A model generated the notes under the pieces. The model made no database searches and was not told the DNA's origin. It saw only the letters and a program-made list of their open reading frames with translations. This document shows positions 55,417-64,000 of a stretch of 64,000 bases of DNA, piece by piece. The stretch is taken from positions 248,001-312,000 of the forward strand of contig NZ_SMFP01000002.1 in assembly GCF_004348975.1 (NCBI RefSeq). Direction: 5' to 3'. Each line of letters starts with the position of its first letter. Position 1 is the first letter of the stretch. The DNA comes from Antarcticimicrobium sediminis. GTDB lineage: Bacteria; Pseudomonadota; Alphaproteobacteria; Rhodobacterales; Rhodobacteraceae. A program made the position numbers and the translations under genes.

Positions 55417-56220
55417 TCAACCGTCTATGCGGGCCGCCATGATCGCGATCGCCTGCTGGTAGACACTGGCGGCGTTCCATTGCCGGATCACCTCGAAATT
55501 GGGCTCGCCCGGTTGATAGCCGCGGCCCGGCTTCCAGCCTTTCTGGCGCAGGAAATTGGCGGTGGAGGCCAGCGCGTCTGACATGTCGTAGAAATCGACG
55601 CGCCCGTCCCCGGTGGCATCGACCCCAAAGGCCAGTGCATTGCCGGGGAGAAACTGGGTGTGGCCCAGTTCGCCATGTTTGGCACCCGGCGTGGCCCCGG
55701 TGATGGTGCCCTGATCTACCAGTTTCAACGCCGCGATGGCATGGGGCGTGAAGAAATCGGCACGGCGGCAATCAAAGGCCAGCGTCGTGATGGCCGAGAC
55801 CACCGGGCTGTCGCCCATGAAATGGCCAAAGGCGGTTTCCATCCCGTGCAGCGCGATTAGAATTCCGGCGGGCACGCCATAGATCCGCTCCAGCGCGGCA
55901 TAGAATTCGGGATGGCGTGCCTTGCGTTTGCGGCCCTGCGCCACAATCGTGTCGGCGCCGCGAACCTGCATGAACTTCTCGAGGCTGTAGCGAAAGCTTT
56001 TCTGGTTGCGGTCAGCGGCGATGGTGCTGGTGGCGTATTGCGCCTGTGCCAGGGCCTGCAACCCGCGTTGGCCGACGCCGGCGCGGCGCGCCTCCTCCGC
56101 GAAATCACGTTTCCAGGCGGCAAATCCTGCGCTGGTGTTGCCGCAGGGGGCAGCGGTCAGCGGCAGCGGCACAAGGGCGGTCAGGAGGAGGGCAAGGGCA
56201 AAGGATTTCATGGCGCTCAT
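55417..56220 (-). CDS. Lytic murein transglycosylase, MltB type
   Basis: Periplasmic enzyme that cleaves the glycan strand of peptidoglycan. The 267-residue product has a signal peptide (LALLLTALVPLPLTAA), the catalytic Glu in LHGMETAFGHFMG, and GELGHTQFLPGNALAFG plus YDMSDALASTANFLRQKGW, all typical of the SLT_2 fold. Start at 56220 or 56211 (MKSFAL) cannot be separated; both give a signal peptide. An upstream in-frame start at 56274 adds an unlikely leader. Confidence 0.88.
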   Translation of the reverse strand: MSAMKSFALALLLTALVPLPLTAAPCGNTSAGFAAWKRDFAEEARRAGVGQRGLQALAQAQYATSTIAADRNQKSFRYSLEKFMQVRGADTIVAQGRKRKARHPEFYAALERIYGVPAGILIALHGMETAFGHFMGDSPVVSAITTLAFDCRRADFFTPHAIAALKLVDQGTITGATPGAKHGELGHTQFLPGNALAFGVDATGDGRVDFYDMSDALASTANFLRQKGWKPGRGYQPGEPNFEVIRQWNAASVYQQAIAIMAARIDG

Positions 56221-56343
56221 AAATGGGTTGTGGATCAAGGCCACCAGCTTGCCCGGTGCCGCGCGTTGGGGCAATCGTGAAATGGTGCGCGCCCGCTGTC
56301 CGCGTTGTCAGGCGTTTCCCAAGCGAGGGGCATCTGGCAATGA

Positions 56344-56370
56344 AAAAGGGCGCCGCAAGGGCGCCCTTTT
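56344..56370 (-). terminator. Terminator of glnA
   Basis: Perfect ten-base-pair stem AAAAGGGCGC/GCGCCCTTTT with a seven-base loop, 25 bases after the glnA stop; the arm itself supplies the U run on the minus strand. Confidence 0.85.
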
Positions 56371-56395
56371 ATAGCCGTTTGTCCGCAAGGACAGA

Positions 56396-57802
56396 TCAGC
56401 AGCTGTAGTACATGCCGTATTCAACCGGGTGCGGCGTGTGCTCGTAGGTTTGCACCTCTTCCATCTTGAGCGCGATATAGCCCTCGATCTGGCTTTTGGT
56501 GAACACGTCGCCCTGCAGCAGGAAGTCGTGATCGGCAGCCAGACAGTCCAGCGCCTCGCGCAGCGAGCCGCAGACGGTGGGGATGTCGGCCAGTTCCTCG
56601 GCGGGCAAGTCGTAGAGGTTCTTGTCCATGGCCTCGCCCGGGTCGATCTTGTTCTTGATGCCGTCAAGACCAGCCATCAGCAGTGCCGCAAAGCACAGAT
56701 AGGGGTTGGCGCTGGGATCGGGGAAGCGGGCTTCGACGCGCTTGGCTTTCGGGCTTTCGGTCCACGGGATCCGCACGCAGCCCGAGCGGTTGCGGGCCGA
56801 ATAGGCGCGCAGAACCGGAGCTTCAAAGCCCGGGATCAGACGCTTGTAGGAGTTCGTGCCCGGGTTGGTGAAGGCGTTCAGCGTCTTGGCATGCTTGAGA
56901 ATGCCACCGATGAAATACAGCGCCTCGTCCGACAGATCGGCGTATTTGTCGCCAGCAAACAGCGGCTTGCCGTCTTTCCAGATCGACATGTTCACGTGCA
57001 TGCCGCTGCCGTTGTCGCCAGCGATCGGTTTGGGCATGAAGGTGGCCGATTTGCCATAGGCGTGGGCCACGTTGTGGATCACGTATTTGTATTTCTGCAG
57101 CTCGTCGGCCTGTTTGGTCAGGCTGCCAAAGATCAGGCCCAGCTCATGCTGGCAGGAGGCCACTTCGTGGTGGTGTTTGTCGACCTTCATGCCGAGGCGC
57201 TTCATCGTAGACAGCATTTCCGAGCGCAGATCCTGCGCCTCGTCCACCGGGTTCACCGGGAAATAGCCGCCCTTGACGCCGGGACGATGGCCCATGTTGC
57301 CCATCTCGTACTCGGTGTCGGTGTTCCACGAGGCGTCGGTCGCATCGACCTCGTAAGAGACCTTGTTGATCGAGTTGGAGAAGCGCACGTCGTCGAACAG
57401 GAAGAATTCCGCCTCGGGGCCCATATAGGCCACATCGCCGATGCCGGAGGAGATCAGATAGGCCTCGGCCTTTTCCGCAGTGCCGCGCGGGTCGCGGTCA
57501 TAGGCTTCACCGGTGTCGGGTTCGACCACCGAGCAATGCACACAGATGGTCTTTTCCGCATAGAACGGATCGACATAGGCGCTTTCGGTGTCGGGCATCA
57601 GTTTCATGTCCGAGGCTTCGATCGACTTCCAACCGGCGATCGAGGAGCCGTCAAACATGAATCCTTCTTCAAGGAAATCCTCGTCGACCAGATCTGCCAC
57701 CACGGTGACGTGCTGCAACTTGCCGCGCGGGTCGGTGAAACGGATATCGACGTATTCCGCTTCTTCGTCCTTGATCAACTGGAGAACTGCATCCTTGCTC
57801 AT
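56396..57802 (-). CDS. glnA: Glutamine synthetase type I
   Basis: Assimilates ammonium into glutamine. The 468-residue product has the family N-terminus ([14 protein letters not shown]), [10 protein letters not shown], the metal/substrate blocks [13 protein letters not shown] and NRSGCVRIP, and the adenylylation Tyr in [10 protein letters not shown], so activity is expected to be controlled by GlnE. ATG 57802 has AAGGA upstream. It is 46 bases after glnB, forming the glnBA operon. Confidence 0.97.
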   Translation of the reverse strand: MSKDAVLQLIKDEEAEYVDIRFTDPRGKLQHVTVVADLVDEDFLEEGFMFDGSSIAGWKSIEASDMKLMPDTESAYVDPFYAEKTICVHCSVVEPDTGEAYDRDPRGTAEKAEAYLISSGIGDVAYMGPEAEFFLFDDVRFSNSINKVSYEVDATDASWNTDTEYEMGNMGHRPGVKGGYFPVNPVDEAQDLRSEMLSTMKRLGMKVDKHHHEVASCQHELGLIFGSLTKQADELQKYKYVIHNVAHAYGKSATFMPKPIAGDNGSGMHVNMSIWKDGKPLFAGDKYADLSDEALYFIGGILKHAKTLNAFTNPGTNSYKRLIPGFEAPVLRAYSARNRSGCVRIPWTESPKAKRVEARFPDPSANPYLCFAALLMAGLDGIKNKIDPGEAMDKNLYDLPAEELADIPTVCGSLREALDCLAADHDFLLQGDVFTKSQIEGYIALKMEEVQTYEHTPHPVEYGMYYSC

Positions 57803-57848
57803 TCTGCAATGTCCTTTTCTGTAGTATCGTTCGTGTTTCGGTATGGGT

Positions 57849-58223
<375 letters not shown>

Positions 58224-58250
58224 TCACTTCTAAATATCGGCTACAATCAG

Positions 58251-58260
58251 ATACCGGTAT
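58251..58260. promoter_or_regulatory. Palindrome in the glnB/nnr divergent promoter region
   Basis: ATACCGGTAT is a perfect ten-base palindrome 64 bases before glnB and 96 before nnr. The 168-base region is A+T-rich and must hold promoters for both. Possible regulator site; no clear NtrC box or sigma54 promoter was recognised. Confidence 0.3.
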
Positions 58261-58355
58261 GGGACGGTGGGGCGGGTTGCGGAAAAATTGGCTGCGAGTA
58301 AATTTTAGCCAGTATGAGTAAAAAATAAGCGGTTTTGAATCTTCAGGAGAAAGCC

Positions 58356-59957
58356 ATGATCAGATTGCTGAGTGCCGCCCAGATGCGCGCAGTCGAACAG
58401 GCCGCCATTGGGTCAGGGGATGTGACCGGGCTGGAATTGATGGAGCGTGCGGGGCGTGGCGTCGTCGCGGCGATGTTCGATGTCTGGCCGGAACTTCAGG
58501 TTGCGCCGCTGCGGGCCATCATCCTGTGCGGGCCGGGCAATAATGGCGGCGACGGATTCGTGGTGGCGCGGCTGTTGCATGTGCTGGGCTGGGAGGTCGA
58601 GGTGTTCCTGTATGGCGAGGCCGGGGCGCTCCCCAAAGATGCAAAGACGAATTACGACCGCTGGCGGACGCTTGGCACGGTGTCCCGCTATGTCGATGCG
58701 GGGGAGGGCGGTTTTGCGCCCGATCTGTCCGGTGAAAGCACGCTGCTGGTCGATGCGTTGTTCGGAACCGGGCTTTCGCGCCCGGTGGAGGGGCTCAACG
58801 CCTTTGGTCGGGCGACGCAGGCGGCGGCAGGACGCGGACGGGGCGCGCGGGTCGTCGCGATCGACATCCCCAGCGGGGTCTGCGCCGACTCGGGCAAGCG
58901 TTTGACGGGGGGCGATCCAAACCGGGAGGTCGTCGAGATCCGCGCCGATCTGACCGTTTCGTTCCACGCGGAAAAGCTGGGTCACCGGCTCGCGGATGGT
59001 CCGCGCCTATGTGGCAAGGTCGTGGTCAAGAGCATCGGGTTGGAGCGCCTTGCGAAAACGCCTGCGACCGCGACGGCGGACAGCGACAATAGGGCGGTTC
59101 GACTGGTGCTGCGCAGCGGGCTGGGCGGCTTGGGCAAGGACCGGCAAACGCACAAATATGCCCAGGGTCATGCGCTGGTCCTGTCGGGCGGCTCGGGGCG
59201 CACCGGCGCCGCGCGGTTGGCGGCGCGCGGCGCGCTCAGGGTTGGCGCGGGGCTGGTGACACTGGGGGTGCCGCCAGCGGCACAGCAGGAAATCGCCTGT
59301 CAGATCACTGCCCTGATGCTGCGACGGGTGGCAGATGCTTCGGCGCTTTCCACAGTGTTGGAAGACGCGCGACTGACGGCGCTGTGTCTGGGGCCGGGGT
59401 TGGGTCTGGAGGATCGGGCGCGCGCGCTTGTCGCCACGGCGTTGGTGAGCCGGAGGGCGGTCGTTCTGGACGCCGACGCGCTGACGCTGATCGGGCGCGA
59501 TCCGGCATTGTTCGGCGCGCTGCATGCAGGGTGCGTTCTGACCCCTCACGGGGGGGAGTTCGCGCGGTTGTTCCCCGATATTGCCGCGCGTCTGGCCGCG
59601 CTGGCGCGCAGTGGTCCGGCCTATTCCAAGGTGGATGCAACGCGAGAGGCCGCCGCGCGCGCGGGCTGCGTGGTGCTGTTCAAGGGGCCGGACACGGTGA
59701 TCGCGGCCCCCGACGGGCGCTGTGCGGTGAATGCCGCCAGTTATGAGCGGGCCGCACCCTGGCTGGCGACGGCGGGGTCGGGCGATGTGCTGGCCGGCCT
59801 CATCGCCGGGTTGCTGGCGCGCGGCTTTGACCCGATGCAAGCGGCGCAGACGGCGGCATGGCTGCATGTGGAGGCGGCGCGCGCCTTTGGTCCCGGCCTG
59901 ATCGCAGAAGACCTGCCCGAAGCGTTGCCGACTGTGTTTCGATCTCTTGGGCTCTAG
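58356..59957 (+). CDS. nnr: Bifunctional NAD(P)H-hydrate repair enzyme
   Basis: Repairs hydrated NAD(P)H. The 533-residue protein joins an N-terminal epimerase domain (YjeF_N; LCGPGNNGGDGFVVARLL around residue 60) and a C-terminal ADP-dependent dehydratase (ALVLSGGSGRTGAARLAARG; ATAGSGDVLAGLIAGLLARG with the catalytic Asp). The ATG at 58356 has AGGAGA six bases upstream. It is divergent from glnB and, in this group, commonly sits there. Confidence 0.94.
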   Translation: MIRLLSAAQMRAVEQAAIGSGDVTGLELMERAGRGVVAAMFDVWPELQVAPLRAIILCGPGNNGGDGFVVARLLHVLGWEVEVFLYGEAGALPKDAKTNYDRWRTLGTVSRYVDAGEGGFAPDLSGESTLLVDALFGTGLSRPVEGLNAFGRATQAAAGRGRGARVVAIDIPSGVCADSGKRLTGGDPNREVVEIRADLTVSFHAEKLGHRLADGPRLCGKVVVKSIGLERLAKTPATATADSDNRAVRLVLRSGLGGLGKDRQTHKYAQGHALVLSGGSGRTGAARLAARGALRVGAGLVTLGVPPAAQQEIACQITALMLRRVADASALSTVLEDARLTALCLGPGLGLEDRARALVATALVSRRAVVLDADALTLIGRDPALFGALHAGCVLTPHGGEFARLFPDIAARLAALARSGPAYSKVDATREAAARAGCVVLFKGPDTVIAAPDGRCAVNAASYERAAPWLATAGSGDVLAGLIAGLLARGFDPMQAAQTAAWLHVEAARAFGPGLIAEDLPEALPTVFRSLGL

Positions 59958-60054
59958 GGGACAACAACGGTCCCCGGAAGGCGCGGTTTTTCCTCGCATC
60001 GTTTGTGAAGCTTTGCTAAGAGGCGCTGATCGCGCGGCTGGGGCCGCGCCGAGT

Positions 60055-60137
60055 GCGGGTGTGGCGGAATTGGTAGACGCACCAGATTTAGGTTCTGGCG
60101 CCTAGGCGTGGGGGTTCGAGTCCCTTCACCCGCACCA
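60055..60137 (+). tRNA. tRNA-Leu (UAG anticodon)
   Basis: A complete cloverleaf of 83 bases with encoded CCA: acceptor stem GCGGGTG/CACCCGC, D-arm with TTGGTAGACGC, anticodon stem CCAGA/TCTGG around TTTAGGT (anticodon TAG), a class II long variable arm (GCGCCTAGGCGT) and T-loop GGTTCGAGTC. Reads CUN leucine codons. It lies at the left border of the hydrogenase locus. Confidence 0.96.
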
Positions 60138-60519
60138 CTCTAACATTTTGAAAATAAATAGAATTTTTGCGCCGACGGGCCTTTGTCCGCGTCAATGTTG
60201 TAACATTGGTTGCAGGGGGCGGGATTCCGCCCGGCTTGTGATTCCAAAAGACTTGCGCGGGATCAGGGGCAGGGGGCGCTGGTTCGGGCCAGTGTGTCCT
60301 TTGGGCAGCCTGCGAGGGCCGGTGATCTGCCTTGGGCGACTCCCGCTCACCGATAGGTTCAGCAACGCTCTGAAGTGGTCTCGAATTTTCCATGCACAGA
60401 CACTGGTGTGAAGGAGTGGACACCCCGGTAGAAGCTGCATCTTTGCTGCGGTTGATGGGCCATTCTCCTGTTGCGCCGCTGATCCTGGCCTGACAGGCTT
60501 AGATATGGAGGCACAGGGT
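60138..60519 (+). promoter_or_regulatory. Gene-free region between tRNA-Leu and hupT
   Basis: No supported gene in 382 bases. It holds a perfect inverted repeat CAATGTT-GT-AACATTG at 60193-60208 and a six-base-pair hairpin GGGCGG/CCGCCC at 60217-60232, the latter a possible terminator for the tRNA transcript. The first may be an operator for the hup locus. A minus-strand frame here reads the tRNA backwards and is an artefact. Confidence 0.4.
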
Positions 60520-61851
60520 ATGGCAACGGTTTCATCTCGCGTGGGTGGCGATCTGGGCAGCGGATTTGATGACGCGGCCTGGGTTGATGTGCTTGATGCC
60601 GTGGACAAAACCTATGCCGAGCTGGTCGATTACCAAGAGCAGCTCGAGGCGCGCAACGCGGAATTGTCGAGCATGCGGGCGTTCCTTGGATCAATCATGA
60701 GTTCGATCTCCGATTACCTCGTGGTGACGGACAAGGACGGGGTCGTCGCCGATGTCAGCCGGTCCTTTTGCGACGCGATTGGTCGCGACAAAGACGCTTT
60801 GTTGGGGCGCCCGATCGTTAGCTTTTTCGAGGGCGAGATGTGCCAGCGCATGAGGGATGTCATGACCGATCTGGCGAAAACCAAACAGGAAAGAACGTTC
60901 GAGGCCGATCTGGTGACCCGCGCCGGGGCGAGCCCGGTTGATTTTCGCGTGGCTCCGCGTCTGGATCGGCGCAAACGGCTGAGCGGGATCATCCTGACCG
61001 GGCGGCCATTGGGCGAATTGCGCCGCGCCTATCAGGAGCTTGAACAAAGCCATGAGAGCTTGAAGCAAGCTCAGACCCAGCTTGTGCGAACCGAGAAACT
61101 GGCCTCTCTCGGGCGGCTTCTGGCCGGGGTGGCGCATGAGCTGAACAACCCGATTTCCTTTGTTTATGCCAATACGCACAGTCTTCAGAAATACCTTGAT
61201 CGGTTCGAGGCCTATTTCGAACGGGTCCAGGACGGCGCAAGCCGCGAGGAGTTGGTGGCGCTGCGTTCGGAATTGCGCCTTGAACGGGATCTGAAAAACC
61301 TGCGCGTGGCCATCGAAGGCGCGCGGGATGGATCGGAACGCGTGCGCGATATTGTCGAGGATCTGCGTCGATTGTCGTCGGACGGCTCGGGCGAGGTGAC
61401 GGTCTTTGACTTGCGCCAGACGGCTATGATCGGTGCGGATTGGGTCAAGCGCGGCCTGAAAAACGAGATGAAGATCAGCGTGGAGGGCGAAAGCCACTGT
61501 TTGGCGATGGGGCGTCAGGGGCATGTGCAACAGGTGATCATGAACCTGATGCAGAATGCGGCCGATGCGATGCAGGGCGTGGAGGCCCCGGAAATCCGTG
61601 TGAAATTGTCCTATCAGGATGAGTTCGCGGTGCTGCAGGTCTGTGACAATGGCCCCGGTGTGCCGGAAGACCTGCGTGCAGCGATTTTCGACCCCTTCTT
61701 CTCGACCAAGGAGGTGGGGCAGGGCACGGGGCTTGGCCTGTCGATTTCTCTCAAGATTGCCGAGGAACATGGTGGGTCTCTCACCTATGTTTCCGATGGT
61801 GCGCCGGGGGCCTGTTTCCGCCTGATGCTCAAGCGGGGGGATGCGTCGTGA
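60520..61851 (+). CDS. hupT: Sensor histidine kinase HupT
   Basis: Cytoplasmic PAS-containing kinase of 443 residues (ATG 60520, GGAGG eight bases upstream). PAS domain at about 56-165 (SISDYLVVTDKDGVVADVS), phospho-accepting His206 in AGVAHELNNPISF, N box VIMNLMQNAADAM, G boxes DNGPGVPEDL and GTGLGLSIS, F box DPFFSTKE. No membrane segments. In Rhodobacter capsulatus HupT phosphorylates the response regulator HupR and is itself controlled by the H2 sensor HupUV; the adjacent genes encode exactly that sensor. Confidence 0.9.
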   Translation: MATVSSRVGGDLGSGFDDAAWVDVLDAVDKTYAELVDYQEQLEARNAELSSMRAFLGSIMSSISDYLVVTDKDGVVADVSRSFCDAIGRDKDALLGRPIVSFFEGEMCQRMRDVMTDLAKTKQERTFEADLVTRAGASPVDFRVAPRLDRRKRLSGIILTGRPLGELRRAYQELEQSHESLKQAQTQLVRTEKLASLGRLLAGVAHELNNPISFVYANTHSLQKYLDRFEAYFERVQDGASREELVALRSELRLERDLKNLRVAIEGARDGSERVRDIVEDLRRLSSDGSGEVTVFDLRQTAMIGADWVKRGLKNEMKISVEGESHCLAMGRQGHVQQVIMNLMQNAADAMQGVEAPEIRVKLSYQDEFAVLQVCDNGPGVPEDLRAAIFDPFFSTKEVGQGTGLGLSISLKIAEEHGGSLTYVSDGAPGACFRLMLKRGDAS

Positions 61852-62843
61852 ATATCCTCTGGCTGCAATCGGCGGGCTGCGGCGGGTGCACCATGTCGCT
61901 GCTCTGCGCGGAAAGCCCGAACCTGTTCGATCTGTTCGCCTCGGCGGGGTTGGAATTCCTCTGGCATCCCTCGCTTTCCGAGGCCTCCGGGGCAGAGGTG
62001 TGCCGCCTGCTGGAGGCGGTCGAGAGCGGTGCGCAAAAGCTGGATATCCTTTGTGTCGAAGGTTCGATCGTGCATGGGCCCAAAAACACGGGGCGCTATC
62101 ACATGTTGGCGGGCACCGGGCGCTCGATGCTGGATTGGGTGCAAAGCCTTGCCCCCAAGGCTGAGCATGTCATCGCGGTCGGCACCTGTGCCACCTATGG
62201 CGGTGTGACGTCGGCGGGGGACAATCCCGCAGATGCGACGGGGCTGCAATATGACGGGCGACATGCGGGGGCTGCCTTGCCTGCGTCGTTTCGGGCGCGC
62301 TCCGGTTTGCCGGTGATCAATATCTCGGGCTGTCCGATACACCCCGATTGGGTGGCCGAGACCCTGCTGTTGCTGTCGCAAGGGGAATTGGGCGCTGACG
62401 ATCTGGATATCTACGCCCGTCCGCGCTTTTACACCGACACGCTGGTGCATCACGCCTGCCCCAAGAACGAGTTTTACGAATACAAGGCCTCGGCAGAGGA
62501 ACTGTCGCAAATCGGCTGCATGATGGAGCATCTGGGCTGCATCGGAACGCAGGCGGTCGGCGATTGCAACATCCGGCTCTGGAATGGCGAGGGAAGCTGC
62601 ACCCGCGCGGGCTATCCCTGCATCAACTGCACCGCCCCCGAATTCGAAGAGCCCGGCCACGGATTTACCCAGACGCCAAAATTCGCAGGAATTCCGGTCG
62701 GGCTGCCCACCGATATGCCCAAGGCCTGGTTCATGGCGCTTGCCTCTTTGTCCAAACGCGCCACGCCCGCACGGGTGGCCAAGAATGCCACGTCCGATCG
62801 GATCATTGTGCCCCCCTCAGTGAAAAGCCGTAAACATGACTGA
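61848..62843 (+). CDS. hupU: Regulatory [NiFe] hydrogenase small subunit HupU
   Basis: Small Fe-S subunit of the H2-sensing hydrogenase, 331 residues. It starts directly with MNILWLQSAGCGGCTMSLL; no twin-arginine signal peptide is present, as expected for a cytoplasmic sensor and unlike HupS. Cluster ligands are seen in CGGCTMS (Cys11, Cys14), GTCATYGG, HHACPKNEFYEYK and GSCTRAGYPCINCTAPEF. Overlaps hupT by ATGA-type junction and hupV by eight bases. Confidence 0.92.
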   Translation: MNILWLQSAGCGGCTMSLLCAESPNLFDLFASAGLEFLWHPSLSEASGAEVCRLLEAVESGAQKLDILCVEGSIVHGPKNTGRYHMLAGTGRSMLDWVQSLAPKAEHVIAVGTCATYGGVTSAGDNPADATGLQYDGRHAGAALPASFRARSGLPVINISGCPIHPDWVAETLLLLSQGELGADDLDIYARPRFYTDTLVHHACPKNEFYEYKASAEELSQIGCMMEHLGCIGTQAVGDCNIRLWNGEGSCTRAGYPCINCTAPEFEEPGHGFTQTPKFAGIPVGLPTDMPKAWFMALASLSKRATPARVAKNATSDRIIVPPSVKSRKHD

Positions 62844-64000
62844 CGCCACCACGCTGCTTGTTGGGCCGTTTAACCGGGTGGAGGGGGATCTGGAGATACG
62901 GCTCGAGGTCGCGGACGGGCGCGTCCGTGCCGCCTATGCCAATTCGCCCTTGTTTCGCGGCTTCGAAATGATCCTGCAAGGCAAGGGGCCGATGGATGCC
63001 TTGACCATCACGCCGCGTATTTGCGGCATCTGCTCGATCAGCCAGTCCATGGCGGCGGCCCATGCGCTGGCCGATCTGGCCCAAGTATCCCCCGCGCCAG
63101 AGGGGGCCAAGGTGGCGCAGCTTTTGCATATGGTCGAAAACGTGTCCGACCACCTGATGCATTTCAACCTGTTCTTCATGCCCGACTTTGCGCGCCCCAT
63201 TTACAGTGACCGCCCGTGGTTTGACCGCGCCGTGACCCGCTTTACCGCGCTCAAGGGCAGTGCGCTCAAACGCGCAACCGAGGCGCGCACGCAACTGATG
63301 CATATCGTCGGGCTTCTGGGCGGGAAATGGCCCCATACCCTAGCCATTCAGCCCGGCGGCGTCACCTATGCGCCAACGGCGCGCGACAAGGTGCGTATCG
63401 GTGCCGATCTGGCTGCGTTTCGGAGCTATCTGGAAGAGGTCGTGTTTGGCGCGCCGCTTGAGGCCTTTGTTGACCTGACACAGATCGAACAGTTGTCAGG
63501 CTGGAGCAGTGGCGATCTGGCGCTGTTCCTGTCCATTTCCGATGATTTGTCTCTCGACACCTCAGGCATCGGGGCCGGGAAATATCTGTCCTTCGGAGCC
63601 TATCCCCTGCCAAGCGGGCCTTTGTTTCAACGCGGTATCCTGTGTGATGGCGTCGCGGGGCTGCTCGATCAGCGCGACATCGTCGAAGAGATTCCCAGTT
63701 CGTGGATGCTGGGCGCAGATGCGCATCCCTCGCAAGGCATGACGATGCCCGATGAGGACATGCGCGAGGACGCCTATAGTTGGTGCAAGGCGCCGCGACT
63801 GGGCGGTGTGCCCCATGAAACCGGCGCGCTTGCGCGGCAGGCAATCGACGGACATCCGCTTGCCGTGGCCTTGGCGCGCGAGGGATCGGTCCGCGCGCGC
63901 GTGGTTGGGCGCCTGTTGGAACTGGCGCGCAGCCAGATCGAGATGGAGCGCCTCTTGGCTTCGATCAACGTGCGCGAACCGTTCATGCGTCAGGTCAAAT
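62836..64000 (+). CDS. hupV: Regulatory [NiFe] hydrogenase large subunit HupV (3' end outside window)
   Basis: The first 388 residues of the Ni-Fe subunit of the H2 sensor. The N-terminal ligand motif is RICGICSISQS with Cys63 and Cys66; the C-terminal pair lies outside the window. Ile65 (in CGIC) and Phe113 (in HFNLFF) correspond to Ile62 and Phe110 of Ralstonia eutropha HoxC, the bulky residues that narrow the gas channel and give O2 tolerance; both differ by the same offset of three. The ATG overlaps the hupU stop by eight bases. Confidence 0.92.
   Translation, partial: MTDATTLLVGPFNRVEGDLEIRLEVADGRVRAAYANSPLFRGFEMILQGKGPMDALTITPRICGICSISQSMAAAHALADLAQVSPAPEGAKVAQLLHMVENVSDHLMHFNLFFMPDFARPIYSDRPWFDRAVTRFTALKGSALKRATEARTQLMHIVGLLGGKWPHTLAIQPGGVTYAPTARDKVRIGADLAAFRSYLEEVVFGAPLEAFVDLTQIEQLSGWSSGDLALFLSISDDLSLDTSGIGAGKYLSFGAYPLPSGPLFQRGILCDGVAGLLDQRDIVEEIPSSWMLGADAHPSQGMTMPDEDMREDAYSWCKAPRLGGVPHETGALARQAIDGHPLAVALAREGSVRARVVGRLLELARSQIEMERLLASINVREPFMRQVK

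Noticed and set aside
60088-60423. 111-codon minus-strand frame ending in the tRNA
   Set aside because: Its C-terminus reads the tRNA-Leu gene backwards (the well-known VKGLEPPRL artefact).
60380-60470. Possible insertion-sequence end between tRNA-Leu and hupT
   Set aside because: The stretch with GGTGTGAAGGAGTGGACACC gave an impression of an IS border, but no terminal inverted repeat pair, target duplication or transposase fragment is visible.

Overview
The window reads as chromosomal DNA of an alphaproteobacterium of the Rhodobacterales (Roseobacter/Rhodobacter type). This is inferred from the high G+C content, the nuo operon layout with a DUF5333 gene before nuoG, the ccmABCDG order (helABCDX of Rhodobacter), tatABC beside a YafY-type regulator, glnB-glnA, and family types common in this order (DUF6314, DUF6455, alpha/beta hydrolase-OsmC fusion). 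Coding density is about 90 percent. I see no insertion sequence, prophage, CRISPR array or rRNA; there is one tRNA.

Layout. 1-11.5 kb: distal half of the complex I operon (nuoG-H-I-J-K-L-M-N), interleaved with five non-core genes: two small lipoproteins, a DUF5333 protein, a cysteine-free carboxymuconolactone-decarboxylase-fold protein and a 46-residue membrane protein. 11.5-14.8 kb: birA-coaX-rnj, closed by a terminator shared with a convergent DEAD-box helicase. 16.5-22 kb: glycosyltransferase, prfC, a SnoaL-like protein, a Hint-domain protein and an SDR that lacks the usual Tyr-Lys pair. 22-31.2 kb: transport and regulation. An orphan ABC ATPase is followed by a tightly overlapped operon: PAS protein, AAA+ activator without a GAFTGA loop, polyamine-type binding protein, ATPase, two permeases and an aldehyde dehydrogenase. 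31.4-38.5 kb: YafY regulator with a perfect operator-like repeat, tatABC, a DUF815-type ATPase, and nlpD-like/pcm/surE. 38.7-41.5 kb: cytochrome c maturation ccmABCDG. 41.6-50.1 kb: TM2 protein, aconitase, DUF1223, lipid A-type acyltransferase, DMT exporter, two small secreted proteins sharing a Cys/Trp motif, purB. 50.2-56.2 kb: small conserved proteins, the hydrolase-OsmC fusion, a membrane-anchored EEP phosphatase, a DUF3445 protein, an unrecognised membrane protein and an MltB-type transglycosylase. 56.4-60 kb: glnB-glnA and nnr.

The last 3.5 kb begins a hydrogenase locus next to a tRNA-Leu(UAG) gene: a PAS histidine kinase (HupT) and the small and large subunits of a regulatory H2-sensing hydrogenase (HupU, HupV; the last runs off the window). 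HupV carries Ile and Phe at the two gas-channel positions known from O2-tolerant H2 sensors, so this is the sensor module, and the energy-conserving hupSL genes are expected beyond the window.

Taken together the window is mostly housekeeping and respiratory functions. The points that deserve a second look are the GAFTGA-less regulator and its repeated upstream dyads, the H2-sensor locus at the tRNA, the accessory genes inside nuo, the metal-site-poor NlpD homologue and the Tyr-less SDR.
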